Shown here in pieces: positions 42,618 to 50,737 of a stretch of 64,000 bases of DNA (its first letter is position 1; every line of letters starts with the position of its first letter). The notes beneath the pieces were generated by a model. The model was not told the origin of the DNA. It did no database searches and saw only the letters and a program-made list of their open reading frames with translations. The position numbers and the translations under genes were made by a program. This DNA comes from Saccharospirillum sp965652395 (lineage in GTDB: Bacteria; Pseudomonadota; Gammaproteobacteria; Pseudomonadales; Natronospirillaceae): the NCBI GenBank assembly GCA_965652395.1, contig CBFGUW010000025.1, positions 3,705 to 67,704 of the forward strand, read 5' to 3'.

Positions 42618-43613
42618 GTGGCTGAGATCCCTGATTCGCCTGCCGACCAGCCGGAAGAATCCGGTCAGGTAGAGCGCAACGATACGCCGGAAAGCCAGGG
42701 GCATGCACCTGTACCGACGCGTGCCGACGCCCAGCCGTTATTCGAGCCGACGGAAATTCCCGTCATTCACGGCATTCAAACGCCAAAGGAGAGGGCTCTG
42801 CAGCGGCTGCGCGACCAGGCCCAGGCAGAGCAGAAGGAAATGCCGTTCGCGGTGATCGAAGGCGAGGCCATGACTCAGATCCCCATGGATCTGTATATCC
42901 CGCCCGATGCCCTTGAAGTGTTTCTCGATGCCTTTGAAGGGCCGCTCGATCTGCTGCTCTATCTGATCAAGAAGCAGAACCTCGATATCCTCAATATCAA
43001 CGTCTTTCAAATTACCGAACAGTACATGGAATACGTTGAATTGATGCATGCCATGCAGCTTGAGCTGGCGGCGGAATATCTCGTTATGGCGGCTATGCTG
43101 GCCGAGATAAAAAGCCGCATGCTGTTACCGCGTTCCAAAGATGAGAACGATGAGGAGGAAGAGGACCCGAGGGCAGAGCTGATTCGTCGCCTGCAGGAAT
43201 ATGAGCAGTTCAAGACTGCGGCCGAAAACCTCGATGAAATCCCCCGCATGGGTCGGGACATGTACACCACGGCTGAACACCAGCCGGATTACGAACGCCC
43301 CCGGCTGCACCCCGATGTCGATATGCGGGAGGTCCTGCTTGCACTGAAAGATGTTCTGGCCAGGGCCGATATGTTCGAAGAACACGAAATCCAACGGGAA
43401 ACGCTGTCGACCCGCCAACGCATGGCCGAAGTGCTGGAGCGATTGAACGGTACGGCCTTCGTGCCCTTTATCACCCTGTTCGACCCCCGCGAAGGGCGTT
43501 TGGGGGTGGTGGTGACCTTCCTGGCGGTGATGGAATTAACCAAGGAATCCCTGATTGATTTGATCCAGAACGAGGCGTTTGCGCCCATTCATGTAAAGGC
43601 TCGTGGTGAATGA
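42618..43613 (+). CDS. scpA: Segregation and condensation protein A
   Basis: Kleisin of the SMC-ScpAB condensin-like complex. 331 aa from GTG 42618, with GGAGAAG six bases upstream. The N-terminal 100 residues are acidic, Pro-rich extension; the kleisin core starts about residue 100 (FLDAFEGPLDLLLYLIKKQN) and continues YLVMAAMLAEIKSRMLLPRS. The C-terminal winged helix ends with VTFLAVMELTKESLIDLIQN. Overlaps scpB by ATGA. Confidence 0.94.
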   Translation: MAEIPDSPADQPEESGQVERNDTPESQGHAPVPTRADAQPLFEPTEIPVIHGIQTPKERALQRLRDQAQAEQKEMPFAVIEGEAMTQIPMDLYIPPDALEVFLDAFEGPLDLLLYLIKKQNLDILNINVFQITEQYMEYVELMHAMQLELAAEYLVMAAMLAEIKSRMLLPRSKDENDEEEEDPRAELIRRLQEYEQFKTAAENLDEIPRMGRDMYTTAEHQPDYERPRLHPDVDMREVLLALKDVLARADMFEEHEIQRETLSTRQRMAEVLERLNGTAFVPFITLFDPREGRLGVVVTFLAVMELTKESLIDLIQNEAFAPIHVKARGE

Positions 43614-44938
43614 CGGAATCCGACGATCAAAATAATGAAGTGAGCGAAGCTCAAGAGAGTGATAAAGGCGTGCCGGAAGAGCAGGCGCAGGGTGATGGTC
43701 CGGAACGGCTAGAAGAGCAGGGTTCCGATGGGCCCTCGGCGTTGACTGCGCCTGAAGCCATTCCCGAGTCTGACCCGGCTGCCCACGACGACCCTGATGC
43801 CTTGGGCGCGGATGAAGACGAAGCCGAAGAGGAAATCACCGAAAAAGGCGACCCCTATGGCGGGCATTCACCGGAAGTGGTCAAGCGTATTCTCGAAGGC
43901 GCGTTGTTCGCAGCGGGCACGGCGTTGCCTATTGTCCAATTGGCGGCCCTGTTCGAGGAGCATGAGCGCCCGCACCGCAAAGTCCTGCGGGCTCTGGTAG
44001 CCGAGTTGATGGCGCAGTATCAAGGTTGCGGCTTTGAGCTGATTGAAGTGGCCAGCGGCTATCGTTTTCAGACCCGTGCCGATGTCGGTCAGTGGATCAG
44101 CCGGTTGTGGGAGGAGCGGCCCGCGCGCTATTCCCGAGCGTTGCTTGAAACCCTGGCATTGATCGCCTATCGCCAACCCATCACGCGCGGCGAAATCGAA
44201 GATGTACGCGGTGTGTCCGTGAGTTCCAGCATCATCAAAACCCTGCAGGAGCGGGAATGGGTCCGCGTTGTGGGGCATCGGGATGTTCCCGGTCGACCGG
44301 CCATGTATGCGACAACCCGTCAGTTTTTGGACTACTTCGGTCTGCGCTCGCTCGATCAACTGCCCAGCCTGGGCGAAATTCGTGATCTGGACGACATCAA
44401 CCCCGAGCTGGGCCTGGAAGAGCAAGGCCCCGACAGTGCCGGTGCCGTGGACAAACAGGCGGAAATTTCTTTCAGCACCATGGTCGACAAGTTGCGTGAA
44501 GGTGAGCGGACCGGCAAAACCGGCAACGAATTCATTGACGAACAGCTGGACGATCAGCTTTCCGAAATGGACGCCGTCAACGACGCCATCGAGCAAGCCT
44601 TCGAAGCCCAACGAGCCGGACATAGCCAACCTGGGTTGGAGTTGTCGGATGAAGGGGAGGCCGGTGCGGAGGGTCGCGCACGGAGTGCACTCCTACAGGA
44701 AGAGGGGGATGGCCCGGACCAGGAACCTGGTGGGAGCGCACTCCGTGCGCGACAGGACCCCGATGAATCTCCAGGCACTGGCGGATTCCCCGGCACACAC
44801 GAACCTGCGAAAGACGAAGAGCCTCTGAGCGAAGAAGAGCAGTGGCGCATCATTCAGGAAAAATTGGCACAACAACAGGCCCTGCTGGACGCTCGTGAGA
44901 ACGACCAGCCGGGCGGAGAAAACGAAGACAATGAGTAA
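43610..44938 (+). CDS. scpB: Segregation and condensation protein B, with long acidic tails
   Basis: Dimeric winged-helix partner of ScpA. The 442 aa are about twice the family norm. The core is at about residues 85-265: GGHSPEVVKRILEGALFAAG, ALLETLALIAYRQPITRGEI, EDVRGVSVSSSIIKTLQERE and GHRDVPGRPAMYATTRQFLD. The first 80 and the last 180 residues are low-complexity, acidic, Gln/Glu-rich. The tail includes an in-frame pair of family A repeats (44673-44753) that adds GRARSALLQ and GGSALRARQ. Overlaps rluB by eight bases. Confidence 0.92.
   Translation: MTESDDQNNEVSEAQESDKGVPEEQAQGDGPERLEEQGSDGPSALTAPEAIPESDPAAHDDPDALGADEDEAEEEITEKGDPYGGHSPEVVKRILEGALFAAGTALPIVQLAALFEEHERPHRKVLRALVAELMAQYQGCGFELIEVASGYRFQTRADVGQWISRLWEERPARYSRALLETLALIAYRQPITRGEIEDVRGVSVSSSIIKTLQEREWVRVVGHRDVPGRPAMYATTRQFLDYFGLRSLDQLPSLGEIRDLDDINPELGLEEQGPDSAGAVDKQAEISFSTMVDKLREGERTGKTGNEFIDEQLDDQLSEMDAVNDAIEQAFEAQRAGHSQPGLELSDEGEAGAEGRARSALLQEEGDGPDQEPGGSALRARQDPDESPGTGGFPGTHEPAKDEEPLSEEEQWRIIQEKLAQQQALLDARENDQPGGENEDNE
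44673..44753. repeat. Inverted pair of family A repeats inside scpB
   Basis: GTCGCGCACGGAGTGCACTC plus CTAC (44673-44696) and, after 33 bases, GTGGGAGCGCACTCCGTGCG plus CGAC (44730-44753). The pair is a multiple of three overall and remains in frame. Same family as 24535-24607. Confidence 0.88.
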
Positions 44939-45785
44939 CGAACGCGTTCAAAAGGTTCTGGCCAAGGCCGGTAAAGGGTCCCGTCGTGATATGGAGCGGG
45001 CCATCGAAGAGGGCCGGGTCAAAGTGAATGGTGAACTCGCCAAATTGGGCGATCGGGTGGGCACCTCGGACCAGCTGGAGCTCGACGGCAAGCCCATTAA
45101 AGTGGAAGTGAAACGGGTGCGACGGGTGCTGGTCTACAACAAGCCCGAAGGCGAGGTCTGCACGCGGCGCGACCCCGAAGGCCGCCCGACTGTCTTTGAC
45201 CGGCTGCCTCATTTGGACGACGAACGCTGGATTGTCGTCGGCCGTTTGGATTTGAATACCTCCGGCCTGCTGCTCTTCACCAACGATGGCGAACTGGCCA
45301 ACCGTTTGATGCACCCATCCCGTCAGATTGACCGGGAATACGCCGTGCGGGTGCTCGGCGAGGTGAAGCCCGAGCATGTCGAAAACATGCACGCCGGGGT
45401 TGAGCTTGAAGACGGACCGGCCCGCTTTACCGATATTCAGGAATTCGGTGGCAGTGGCATCAACACCTGGTTTCATGTCGTGATCATGGAAGGCCGTAAT
45501 CGCGAGGTTCGTCGTCTGTGGGAGAGCCAGGGTTTAAAAGTGTCGCGTCTGAAGCGTGTTCGCTATGGCTCTGTGTTTTTGGACGCCGATGTGCGTGCAG
45601 GCACCTGGAAAGAACTGCCCAAGGCCGAGATAGACAAACTCGCCCGTTCCGTTGAGCTGGAACCAGCCCCCTGGAAATCGATTCTGGGCGGCAAGAATGA
45701 CCCTAATCGGCGTAAGGCCGAGAAGCAGCGTACCCGGCGCTCAGTGGGTGGGCGAAAAGGGGCTGTTGCTCGAAAGAGTCATTAG
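44931..45785 (+). CDS. rluB: 23S rRNA pseudouridine synthase RluB
   Basis: Makes pseudouridine 2605 (E. coli numbering) in 23S rRNA. 284 aa from ATG 44931, overlapping scpB by eight bases. N-terminal S4 domain: ERVQKVLAKAGKGSRRDMER, VNGELAKLGDRV. Catalytic domain: VLVYNKPEGEVCTRRDPEGR, VVGRLDLNTSGLLLFTNDGE (catalytic Asp in RLDLNTSG), LMHPSRQIDREYAVRVLGEV and GRNREVRRLWESQG. The basic C-terminal tail (KAEKQRTRRSVGGRKGAVAR) is typical of RluB. scpA-scpB-rluB is a common operon. Confidence 0.95.
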   Translation: MSNERVQKVLAKAGKGSRRDMERAIEEGRVKVNGELAKLGDRVGTSDQLELDGKPIKVEVKRVRRVLVYNKPEGEVCTRRDPEGRPTVFDRLPHLDDERWIVVGRLDLNTSGLLLFTNDGELANRLMHPSRQIDREYAVRVLGEVKPEHVENMHAGVELEDGPARFTDIQEFGGSGINTWFHVVIMEGRNREVRRLWESQGLKVSRLKRVRYGSVFLDADVRAGTWKELPKAEIDKLARSVELEPAPWKSILGGKNDPNRRKAEKQRTRRSVGGRKGAVARKSH

Positions 45786-45835
45786 GGCGCTAGGGGGGCG
45801 CTTAGGTTGGATCCGGCGCCCCTTCTGTTTAATGC

Positions 45836-46786
45836 TTAGAACAACCACTCCCCATCCACGGACCGAACGTAGCTCGCTACAACCCGGTTCCGCCCTGCCT
45901 GTTTGGCTTCGTATAACGCTTTGTCGGCCCGGTTCACCAACTCCGGCCAATCCACTTCATTCTCGTAGTGGGCCACCCCAATGCTGACCGTGATCGGGTT
46001 CTGGGGGTCCGGTGAACGAGTCTCATCGGTGACCGTCTGACGCAAACGTTCGGCTACCAACCGTGCCAGGGGCAGGTTGGAGTTGGATAGCATTACCAGG
46101 AATTCTTCTCCGCCAAAGCGGAAACAGGCATCGCAACCGCGAACCGCGCCGTCGATCTGTCGGGCCACCTGACGTAAGACATCGTCACCGGTCAGGTGGC
46201 CGTAACGGTCGTTCAGCTGTTTGAAATGGTCGATGTCCACCATAAGAATGCTCATATCCTGGTGGTGGCGGCGTGAGCGGTCGATCTCCCGGTTCAGCGT
46301 CAATGCCATGGCTCCCCGGTTGCTTAGGCCGGTGAGCGGGTCGATCATGGCGGTATCGATGGCGCGGCGATAGATGAGGCCATTGCGCAGCGGGTAGATC
46401 AGGATATCCATGATGGATTCCAGCAAAGCCAGTTCCCGCTCCTGCAAGCGACGATTGCGCGAAAATGTGATTTCGCCAAAATCCTCTTCATTCAAAGCCA
46501 ACTGATAATTGCAGCGGTGACGACCGGCATTGCCGAATTGCAGGCTGATTGTCTGGCTTGCCAACTGGTAATGGCAACCGTCGAGTGGCATCAGCTGTTG
46601 TACCTCGGCGAAGAAGACCCTCAAGATCTGTTCGACATCCAGCGTAGTCTGCAATTGAGTCATCACCTGCAGGCGAAAATCCTTCAGCCGATCACCCTGG
46701 GCACCAACCGACGACAGGTCGTTTTGAGTGTGCCGCAAGGATTTGCGTTCCTGCCATTTTTGTCTTTGTCCGATGCTGGTTGGCAT
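45836..46786 (-). CDS. GGDEF-domain diguanylate cyclase
   Basis: 316 aa. N-terminal GAF-like domain (about 35-145; FFAEVQQLMPLDGCHYQLAS), then a C-terminal GGDEF domain (about 150-300): MIDPLTGLSNRGAMALTLNR, MSILMVDIDHFKQLNDRYGH and CFRFGGEEFLVMLSNS. The active-site loop reads GGEEF, an active variant. No clear I-site RxxD was seen five residues before it (the residues there are CDACF), so product inhibition at the usual site is uncertain. No membrane segment. Probably makes cyclic di-GMP. Confidence 0.9.
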   Translation of the reverse strand: MPTSIGQRQKWQERKSLRHTQNDLSSVGAQGDRLKDFRLQVMTQLQTTLDVEQILRVFFAEVQQLMPLDGCHYQLASQTISLQFGNAGRHRCNYQLALNEEDFGEITFSRNRRLQERELALLESIMDILIYPLRNGLIYRRAIDTAMIDPLTGLSNRGAMALTLNREIDRSRRHHQDMSILMVDIDHFKQLNDRYGHLTGDDVLRQVARQIDGAVRGCDACFRFGGEEFLVMLSNSNLPLARLVAERLRQTVTDETRSPDPQNPITVSIGVAHYENEVDWPELVNRADKALYEAKQAGRNRVVASYVRSVDGEWLF

Positions 46787-46961
46787 GGTCGTTACCGCTT
46801 TTTGCCGCTTTTGTGGGGCTCAAGCGATTACCGTGCCAATTTTTAAAAGGCTTATAAAACAAGAGGTTGGGGAAAGAAGTGCCAGAAGTACGTCAGGGCG
46901 GACAGGTTTTGCCGATGTCCGTCGGGAGGGTGAGTCAGAATTTTGTCGTAATGATAATGTC

Positions 46962-46995
46962 CCCTCTCCCTGAGGGAGAGGGCTAGGGAGAGGGG
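46962..46995. repeat. CCCTCTCCC hairpin repeat (family B)
   Basis: CCCTCTCCCTGAGGGAGAGG then GCTAGGGAGAGGGG. It directly precedes the TTA that gives yciK its stop codon (46996-46998). Same family as 25654, 26069 and 33930. Confidence 0.8.
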
Positions 46996-47799
46996 TTAGT
47001 CGGACTGTGAATCCAAAAACTCCTGCGCGTCAATCGATAGTCCATGCAATTCCTGGCTGAACCGACTCATCAGATACCGATACAGCGGCATGTGTTCTTC
47101 CGGTGCCGGTACCGATGCCGGGTCTTCCCCTGGGTAGGCCATGGCTCGCATGGCGGTTCGGGTGCCACCTGGGTTGATGCAGTGAGTACGGACGCTGGAG
47201 ATGTTCTTGATTTCATCCGCCAGGGTTTCCATCAGGCCTTCGGTGGCGAACTTGGAAACGGCGTAAGCCCCCCAATAGGCGCGGCCCTGGCGGCCAACAC
47301 TGGAGGTGGTGTAAATCAGGCGGCCATATTCTGCCGCCTGCAGCAGCGGCAACAAGGCCTGCGTCAGATAGAAACTGCTGTTTACATTCACCTGCATGAC
47401 CTTGTCCCAGGTGTCGGCCGGGTATTGCGCAATGGACATCTTGGCGCCGAGCAGTGACGCATTCAGCAGAACGCCGTCCAGTCGGCCGTAGTTTTGTTCA
47501 ATGCCATAAGCCAATTCACGGGCATTTTCCAGGGTCAAATCAGCCAGATCGAGGGGAAGGATGATCGGCTGGGTTTCGGTTTCCTCTTCGATCAGGTCGT
47601 ACACAGCTTCCAGCTTCGACTGGGTGCGGCCGACAAGCACCAGGTGAGCACCGGCCCGGGCGAAATCCAGAGCGGCAGCTTTGCCGATACCATCTCCTGC
47701 GCCGGTTACCAGAATCACCTGGTCTTTCAGGGCGTCAGCCGTTTGCGCCGACGCCAGATCAGCCTTGGTCAGTTTACTATCGGTTCGATGGTCAGCCAT
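46996..47799 (-). CDS. yciK: YciK-family short-chain dehydrogenase
   Basis: 267 aa SDR oxidoreductase of unknown substrate. DQVILVTGAGDGIGKAAALD (NADP loop), LDGVLLNASLLGAKMSIAQY, YTTSSVGRQGRAYWGAYAVS with YAVSK as Tyr-x3-Lys, and NPGGTRTAMRAMAYPGED. It overlaps mupP by 31 bases, and the order ubiG-mupP-yciK is known from Pseudomonas next to gyrA. Confidence 0.9.
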   Translation of the reverse strand: MADHRTDSKLTKADLASAQTADALKDQVILVTGAGDGIGKAAALDFARAGAHLVLVGRTQSKLEAVYDLIEEETETQPIILPLDLADLTLENARELAYGIEQNYGRLDGVLLNASLLGAKMSIAQYPADTWDKVMQVNVNSSFYLTQALLPLLQAAEYGRLIYTTSSVGRQGRAYWGAYAVSKFATEGLMETLADEIKNISSVRTHCINPGGTRTAMRAMAYPGEDPASVPAPEEHMPLYRYLMSRFSQELHGLSIDAQEFLDSQSD

Positions 47800-48461
47800 T
47801 CAAATGCCTTTTCGGTCAATTCTTGAGGGGTGCGAACCAGAGCATCCGCGCCCCAGAGTTCGGGGGTGTCATTGTCGTGAAGGTAGCCGTAAGTGCAAGC
47901 GATGGATGGCATGCCCGCTGCTTTGGCCGCCTGGATGTCACGCAGGTGATCACCGGCATAAATGCATTGGTCCGGCGCAAGCCCCAGGTCGTTACAGGCC
48001 GCGTGCAGCATGGCCGGATCCGGCTTGATGGTGGGCAGGTCACCCTGACAAACCAGACTGGGCAGGGCCAAATCGGCCATTAAATGGCCTAGCACAGCTT
48101 CGGTGTGGGGCCGCGGCTTGTTGGTGACAATGCCCCAGGGGACGCGGTTCTTGGTGAGACGCTTCAACAGGTTTTCGATGCCCGGGTACCACTGGTTCAG
48201 TGTGACCGGTGTTTCCAGGTAGATCTCCAGGAAGTCGGCGCGGTGATTTTCGAAATCGGGATGATCAGGTTCGATGTTGTACAGCTGCGCCACGGCGGCT
48301 CGTGCACCGGCCGAGGCGTAGTGTTCCCGGTGCTCGGTTATACGGGTCAGGCCAGCCTGATCGCAGTAGGTATCAAGTGCGCACAGAAAGGCCGGAGCTG
48401 AATCCAGCAGGGTGCCATCCAGATCGAAAAGCAGGGCTTTTTCACCGCTGAATTGGGTCAT
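47769..48461 (-). CDS. mupP: N-acetylmuramate 6-phosphate phosphatase MupP (Gph-like)
   Basis: HAD-family phosphatase of 230 aa. Motif I is LLFDLDGTLLDSAPAF, motif II VTNKPRPH, motifs III/IV YAGDHLRDIQAAKAAGMPSI. In Pseudomonas the gene between ubiG and yciK near gyrA is mupP, which feeds MurNAc-6-P to the peptidoglycan recycling route. By sequence alone a Gph phosphoglycolate phosphatase is a close alternative; context decides. ATGA overlap with ubiG. Confidence 0.82.
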   Translation of the reverse strand: MTQFSGEKALLFDLDGTLLDSAPAFLCALDTYCDQAGLTRITEHREHYASAGARAAVAQLYNIEPDHPDFENHRADFLEIYLETPVTLNQWYPGIENLLKRLTKNRVPWGIVTNKPRPHTEAVLGHLMADLALPSLVCQGDLPTIKPDPAMLHAACNDLGLAPDQCIYAGDHLRDIQAAKAAGMPSIACTYGYLHDNDTPELWGADALVRTPQELTEKAFEWLTIEPIVN

Positions 48462-49168
48462 GCGTCCTCGGGCTTCCGGCTGGCCATCAAATAGTTGACG
48501 GAGACGTCATCGTTCAGTTTGAAATGGCGGGTGAAGGGGTTGTATTGCATTCCCTTGAACCCGGTCGCCTTAAGGCCGGAAGTCTCGGCCCAGCGCTTCA
48601 GTTCGCTGGGGCGGATCAGCTTGCGGTATTCATGAGTGCCCTTGGGTAACAGGCGTAATACATATTCAGCCCCGACTATGGCCATGGCCCAGGCTTTGGG
48701 GTTGCGGTTAATGGTAGAGAAGAACGCAAGGCCGCCGGGCTTGAGCAGGGTGTGAATGGCCTGAATGACCGACCGGGGGTCGGGTACGTGCTCCAGCATT
48801 TCCATGCAGGTGATGACGTCGTACTGACCCGCCTGTTCCATGGCGAGTGATTCGGCGGTGATCTGCCGGTAGGTGATGCCTTCGAGTCCGCCATCCAAGG
48901 CGTGTAATTGAGCGACTTTGAGTGGCGCCTCGGTCATATCGATACCGGTGACTCGGCCACCGCGCTGAGCGAGGGATTCGGTAAGAATGCCGCCTCCGCA
49001 ACCGATGTCCAGAACCTGCTTGCCAGCGACGTTGATGTGTTCGTCTATGTAGGCCGCGCGAACCGGGTTGAGGTCGTGCAGGGGTTTGAATTCTGAGTCC
49101 GGATCCCACCACCGGCTGGCCAGTGATTCGAATTTGGCAAGTTCGGCTGGATCGATGTTTTGGGTCAC
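48458..49168 (-). CDS. ubiG: Ubiquinone biosynthesis O-methyltransferase UbiG
   Basis: SAM-dependent enzyme doing both O-methylations of ubiquinone synthesis. 236 aa. Typical start NIDPAELAKFESLASRWWDP, then FKPLHDLNPVRAAYIDEHIN, the SAM loop VLDIGCGGGILTESLAQRGG, DVITCMEMLEHVPDP, and GTHEYRKLIRPSELKRWAET. Overlaps mupP by ATGA. A shortened family A repeat sits upstream. Confidence 0.97.
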   Translation of the reverse strand: MTQNIDPAELAKFESLASRWWDPDSEFKPLHDLNPVRAAYIDEHINVAGKQVLDIGCGGGILTESLAQRGGRVTGIDMTEAPLKVAQLHALDGGLEGITYRQITAESLAMEQAGQYDVITCMEMLEHVPDPRSVIQAIHTLLKPGGLAFFSTINRNPKAWAMAIVGAEYVLRLLPKGTHEYRKLIRPSELKRWAETSGLKATGFKGMQYNPFTRHFKLNDDVSVNYLMASRKPEDA

Positions 49169-49200
49169 TCGGTGGTTCCTATTTGGTATGGGCTAGCCTT

Positions 49201-49221
49201 GTCGCGCACGGAGTGCGCGAC
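49201..49221. repeat. Single, shortened family A repeat
   Basis: GTCGCGCACGGAGTGCGCGA followed by C, in the gap between ubiG and the deaminase gene. It lacks the outer CTCCTAC half of the 24-base unit and is itself a palindrome. Confidence 0.7.
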
Positions 49222-49248
49222 CTTCAGTTCATGACATCGGGACGGGAC

Positions 49249-50565
49249 TTAACCCTTCTGTATACGGTCCCGCCACAGGCGCGTATTACTGATGATACCT
49301 TCCTTGTCCAGAGTCGTCAGCTCGCGATTGTTCAGCAGTTGCCTGCCATCCACCCAGACATTGGTGACCTGATCCCGCGTGGAGGCATAAACAATGTGGG
49401 AAACCGGGTCGTAAACCGGCTGGCTTTCCAGGTCGTCAAGGCGAATGGCGGTGATGTCCGCCCGCTTGCCGACTTCGAGACTGCCGATATCGCTGTCCCA
49501 ACCCATGGCGATAGCGCCGTTCAGGGTTGCCATCGCCAAAGCTTCCATGGCGGGTAGGGCGATCGCGCTCTTGCTTACGGCCTTGGCGAGCATGGCGGCG
49601 GTACGCATTTCGCCGAGCATGTCCAGATCGTTGTTGCTGGCGGCGCCATCGGTGCCGAGGGCAACGTTGACACCCTGTTTCTGCAGGGTGTCGACCGGGC
49701 AGAAGCCGCTGGCCAGTTTCAGGTTGGATTCGGGACAATGAATGATGTGGGCGCCAGTTTCCACGATGTCGGCAATGTCTTCTTCGTTCAGTGCGGTCAT
49801 GTGTACGGCCTGGAACTGATCGGTCAGCAGGCCCAGTTCTTTCAAACGCCGAACCGGGCGGCTGCCACGTTTCTCAAGTTCGCCATCGACTTCCGTCTGA
49901 GTCTCGTGAACGTGCATCTGGATCATCAAGTCATGCTTCTTGGCCAGATCGCGGATGCGGATCAGCGGCTCGTCGGAGCAGGTGTAAGGCGCGTGCGGGC
50001 CGAACATCACCTTGAGGTGATTGTGCCCTTTGAATTGTTCGACAACTTTCATGCCCAGATCGATGTGCTCATCCGGGGTCTTGGCCCAGTTGGTCGGGAA
50101 GTCGATGGTCGGAAAACACAGCTGAGCGCGAACACCGGCTTTTGTAACCCGCTCGGCGGCGGCGGCCGGGAAAAAGTAGTTGTCCGAGAAGGTGGTGGTG
50201 CCGGAGCGGATCATCTCGGCGATGGCGAGTTCGGTGCCGTCGCCCACGAATTCATCGCTCACCCAGGCGCCTTCGGCGGGCCAGATATGGTCGTTGAGCC
50301 AGGTCATCAATTCCAGATCGTCGCCCATGCCACGGAACATGGCCATGGCGGCATGGCCGTGGGCGTTGACGAAGCCGGGTATCAGAGCCTGGTCGCCCAG
50401 ATCCATCGTGTTACCGGCCTGGTATTGGGCTTTAGCGGTGTCGGTCGGGAGAATGTCGACGATGCGGCCATCGCGAATGGCGAGGCTGTGGTCAACCAAA
50501 ACATCACGTGAGCGGTTTACCGGGACGATCCAGCGAGCGTGGATGAGGGTGTCGATGGTTTCCAT
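49249..50565 (-). CDS. TRZ/ATZ-family hydrolase (5'-methylthioadenosine deaminase type)
   Basis: Amidohydrolase-superfamily enzyme of 438 aa from ATG 50565 (METIDTLIHARWIVPVNRSR). Metal ligands show in GFVNAHGHAAMAMFRGMGDD, MQMHVHETQTEVD, HMTALNEEDI and LGTDGAASNNDLDMLGEM. The Pseudomonas aeruginosa homologue in the same place, two genes from mupP near gyrA, deaminates 5'-methylthioadenosine. Substrate is inferred from this context. The gene is divergent from gyrA. Confidence 0.85.
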   Translation of the reverse strand: METIDTLIHARWIVPVNRSRDVLVDHSLAIRDGRIVDILPTDTAKAQYQAGNTMDLGDQALIPGFVNAHGHAAMAMFRGMGDDLELMTWLNDHIWPAEGAWVSDEFVGDGTELAIAEMIRSGTTTFSDNYFFPAAAAERVTKAGVRAQLCFPTIDFPTNWAKTPDEHIDLGMKVVEQFKGHNHLKVMFGPHAPYTCSDEPLIRIRDLAKKHDLMIQMHVHETQTEVDGELEKRGSRPVRRLKELGLLTDQFQAVHMTALNEEDIADIVETGAHIIHCPESNLKLASGFCPVDTLQKQGVNVALGTDGAASNNDLDMLGEMRTAAMLAKAVSKSAIALPAMEALAMATLNGAIAMGWDSDIGSLEVGKRADITAIRLDDLESQPVYDPVSHIVYASTRDQVTNVWVDGRQLLNNRELTTLDKEGIISNTRLWRDRIQKG

Positions 50566-50658
50566 GAAGGGCCTTTGATTTGTTGAATGATCAGTCAGGG
50601 TGGCCATTCTATTAGCTGTGGCGCCGGATCACCAGTCGCTATCTATCTCATTGATTTG

Positions 50659-50667
50659 TGGTATGAT
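50659..50667 (+). promoter_or_regulatory. Extended -10 promoter of gyrA
   Basis: TGGTATGAT is a TG-n-TATGAT extended -10, 71 bases before the gyrA start at 50738, with no good -35. AAGGA about twelve bases before the ATG serves as ribosome-binding site. The gap also must contain the divergent promoter of the deaminase gene. Confidence 0.5.
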
Positions 50668-50737
50668 TTCGCCCCTGTTTTACGCCGGTTTCAGGGTACT
50701 GAAGGCGGCTGTCTGAGCATAAAGGATACCGAACCGC

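Noticed and set aside
45793..45830. Terminator after rluB (GGGGCGC / GCGCCCC)
   Set aside because: The loop is 15 or more bases and there is no proper T-run, so it is not called.
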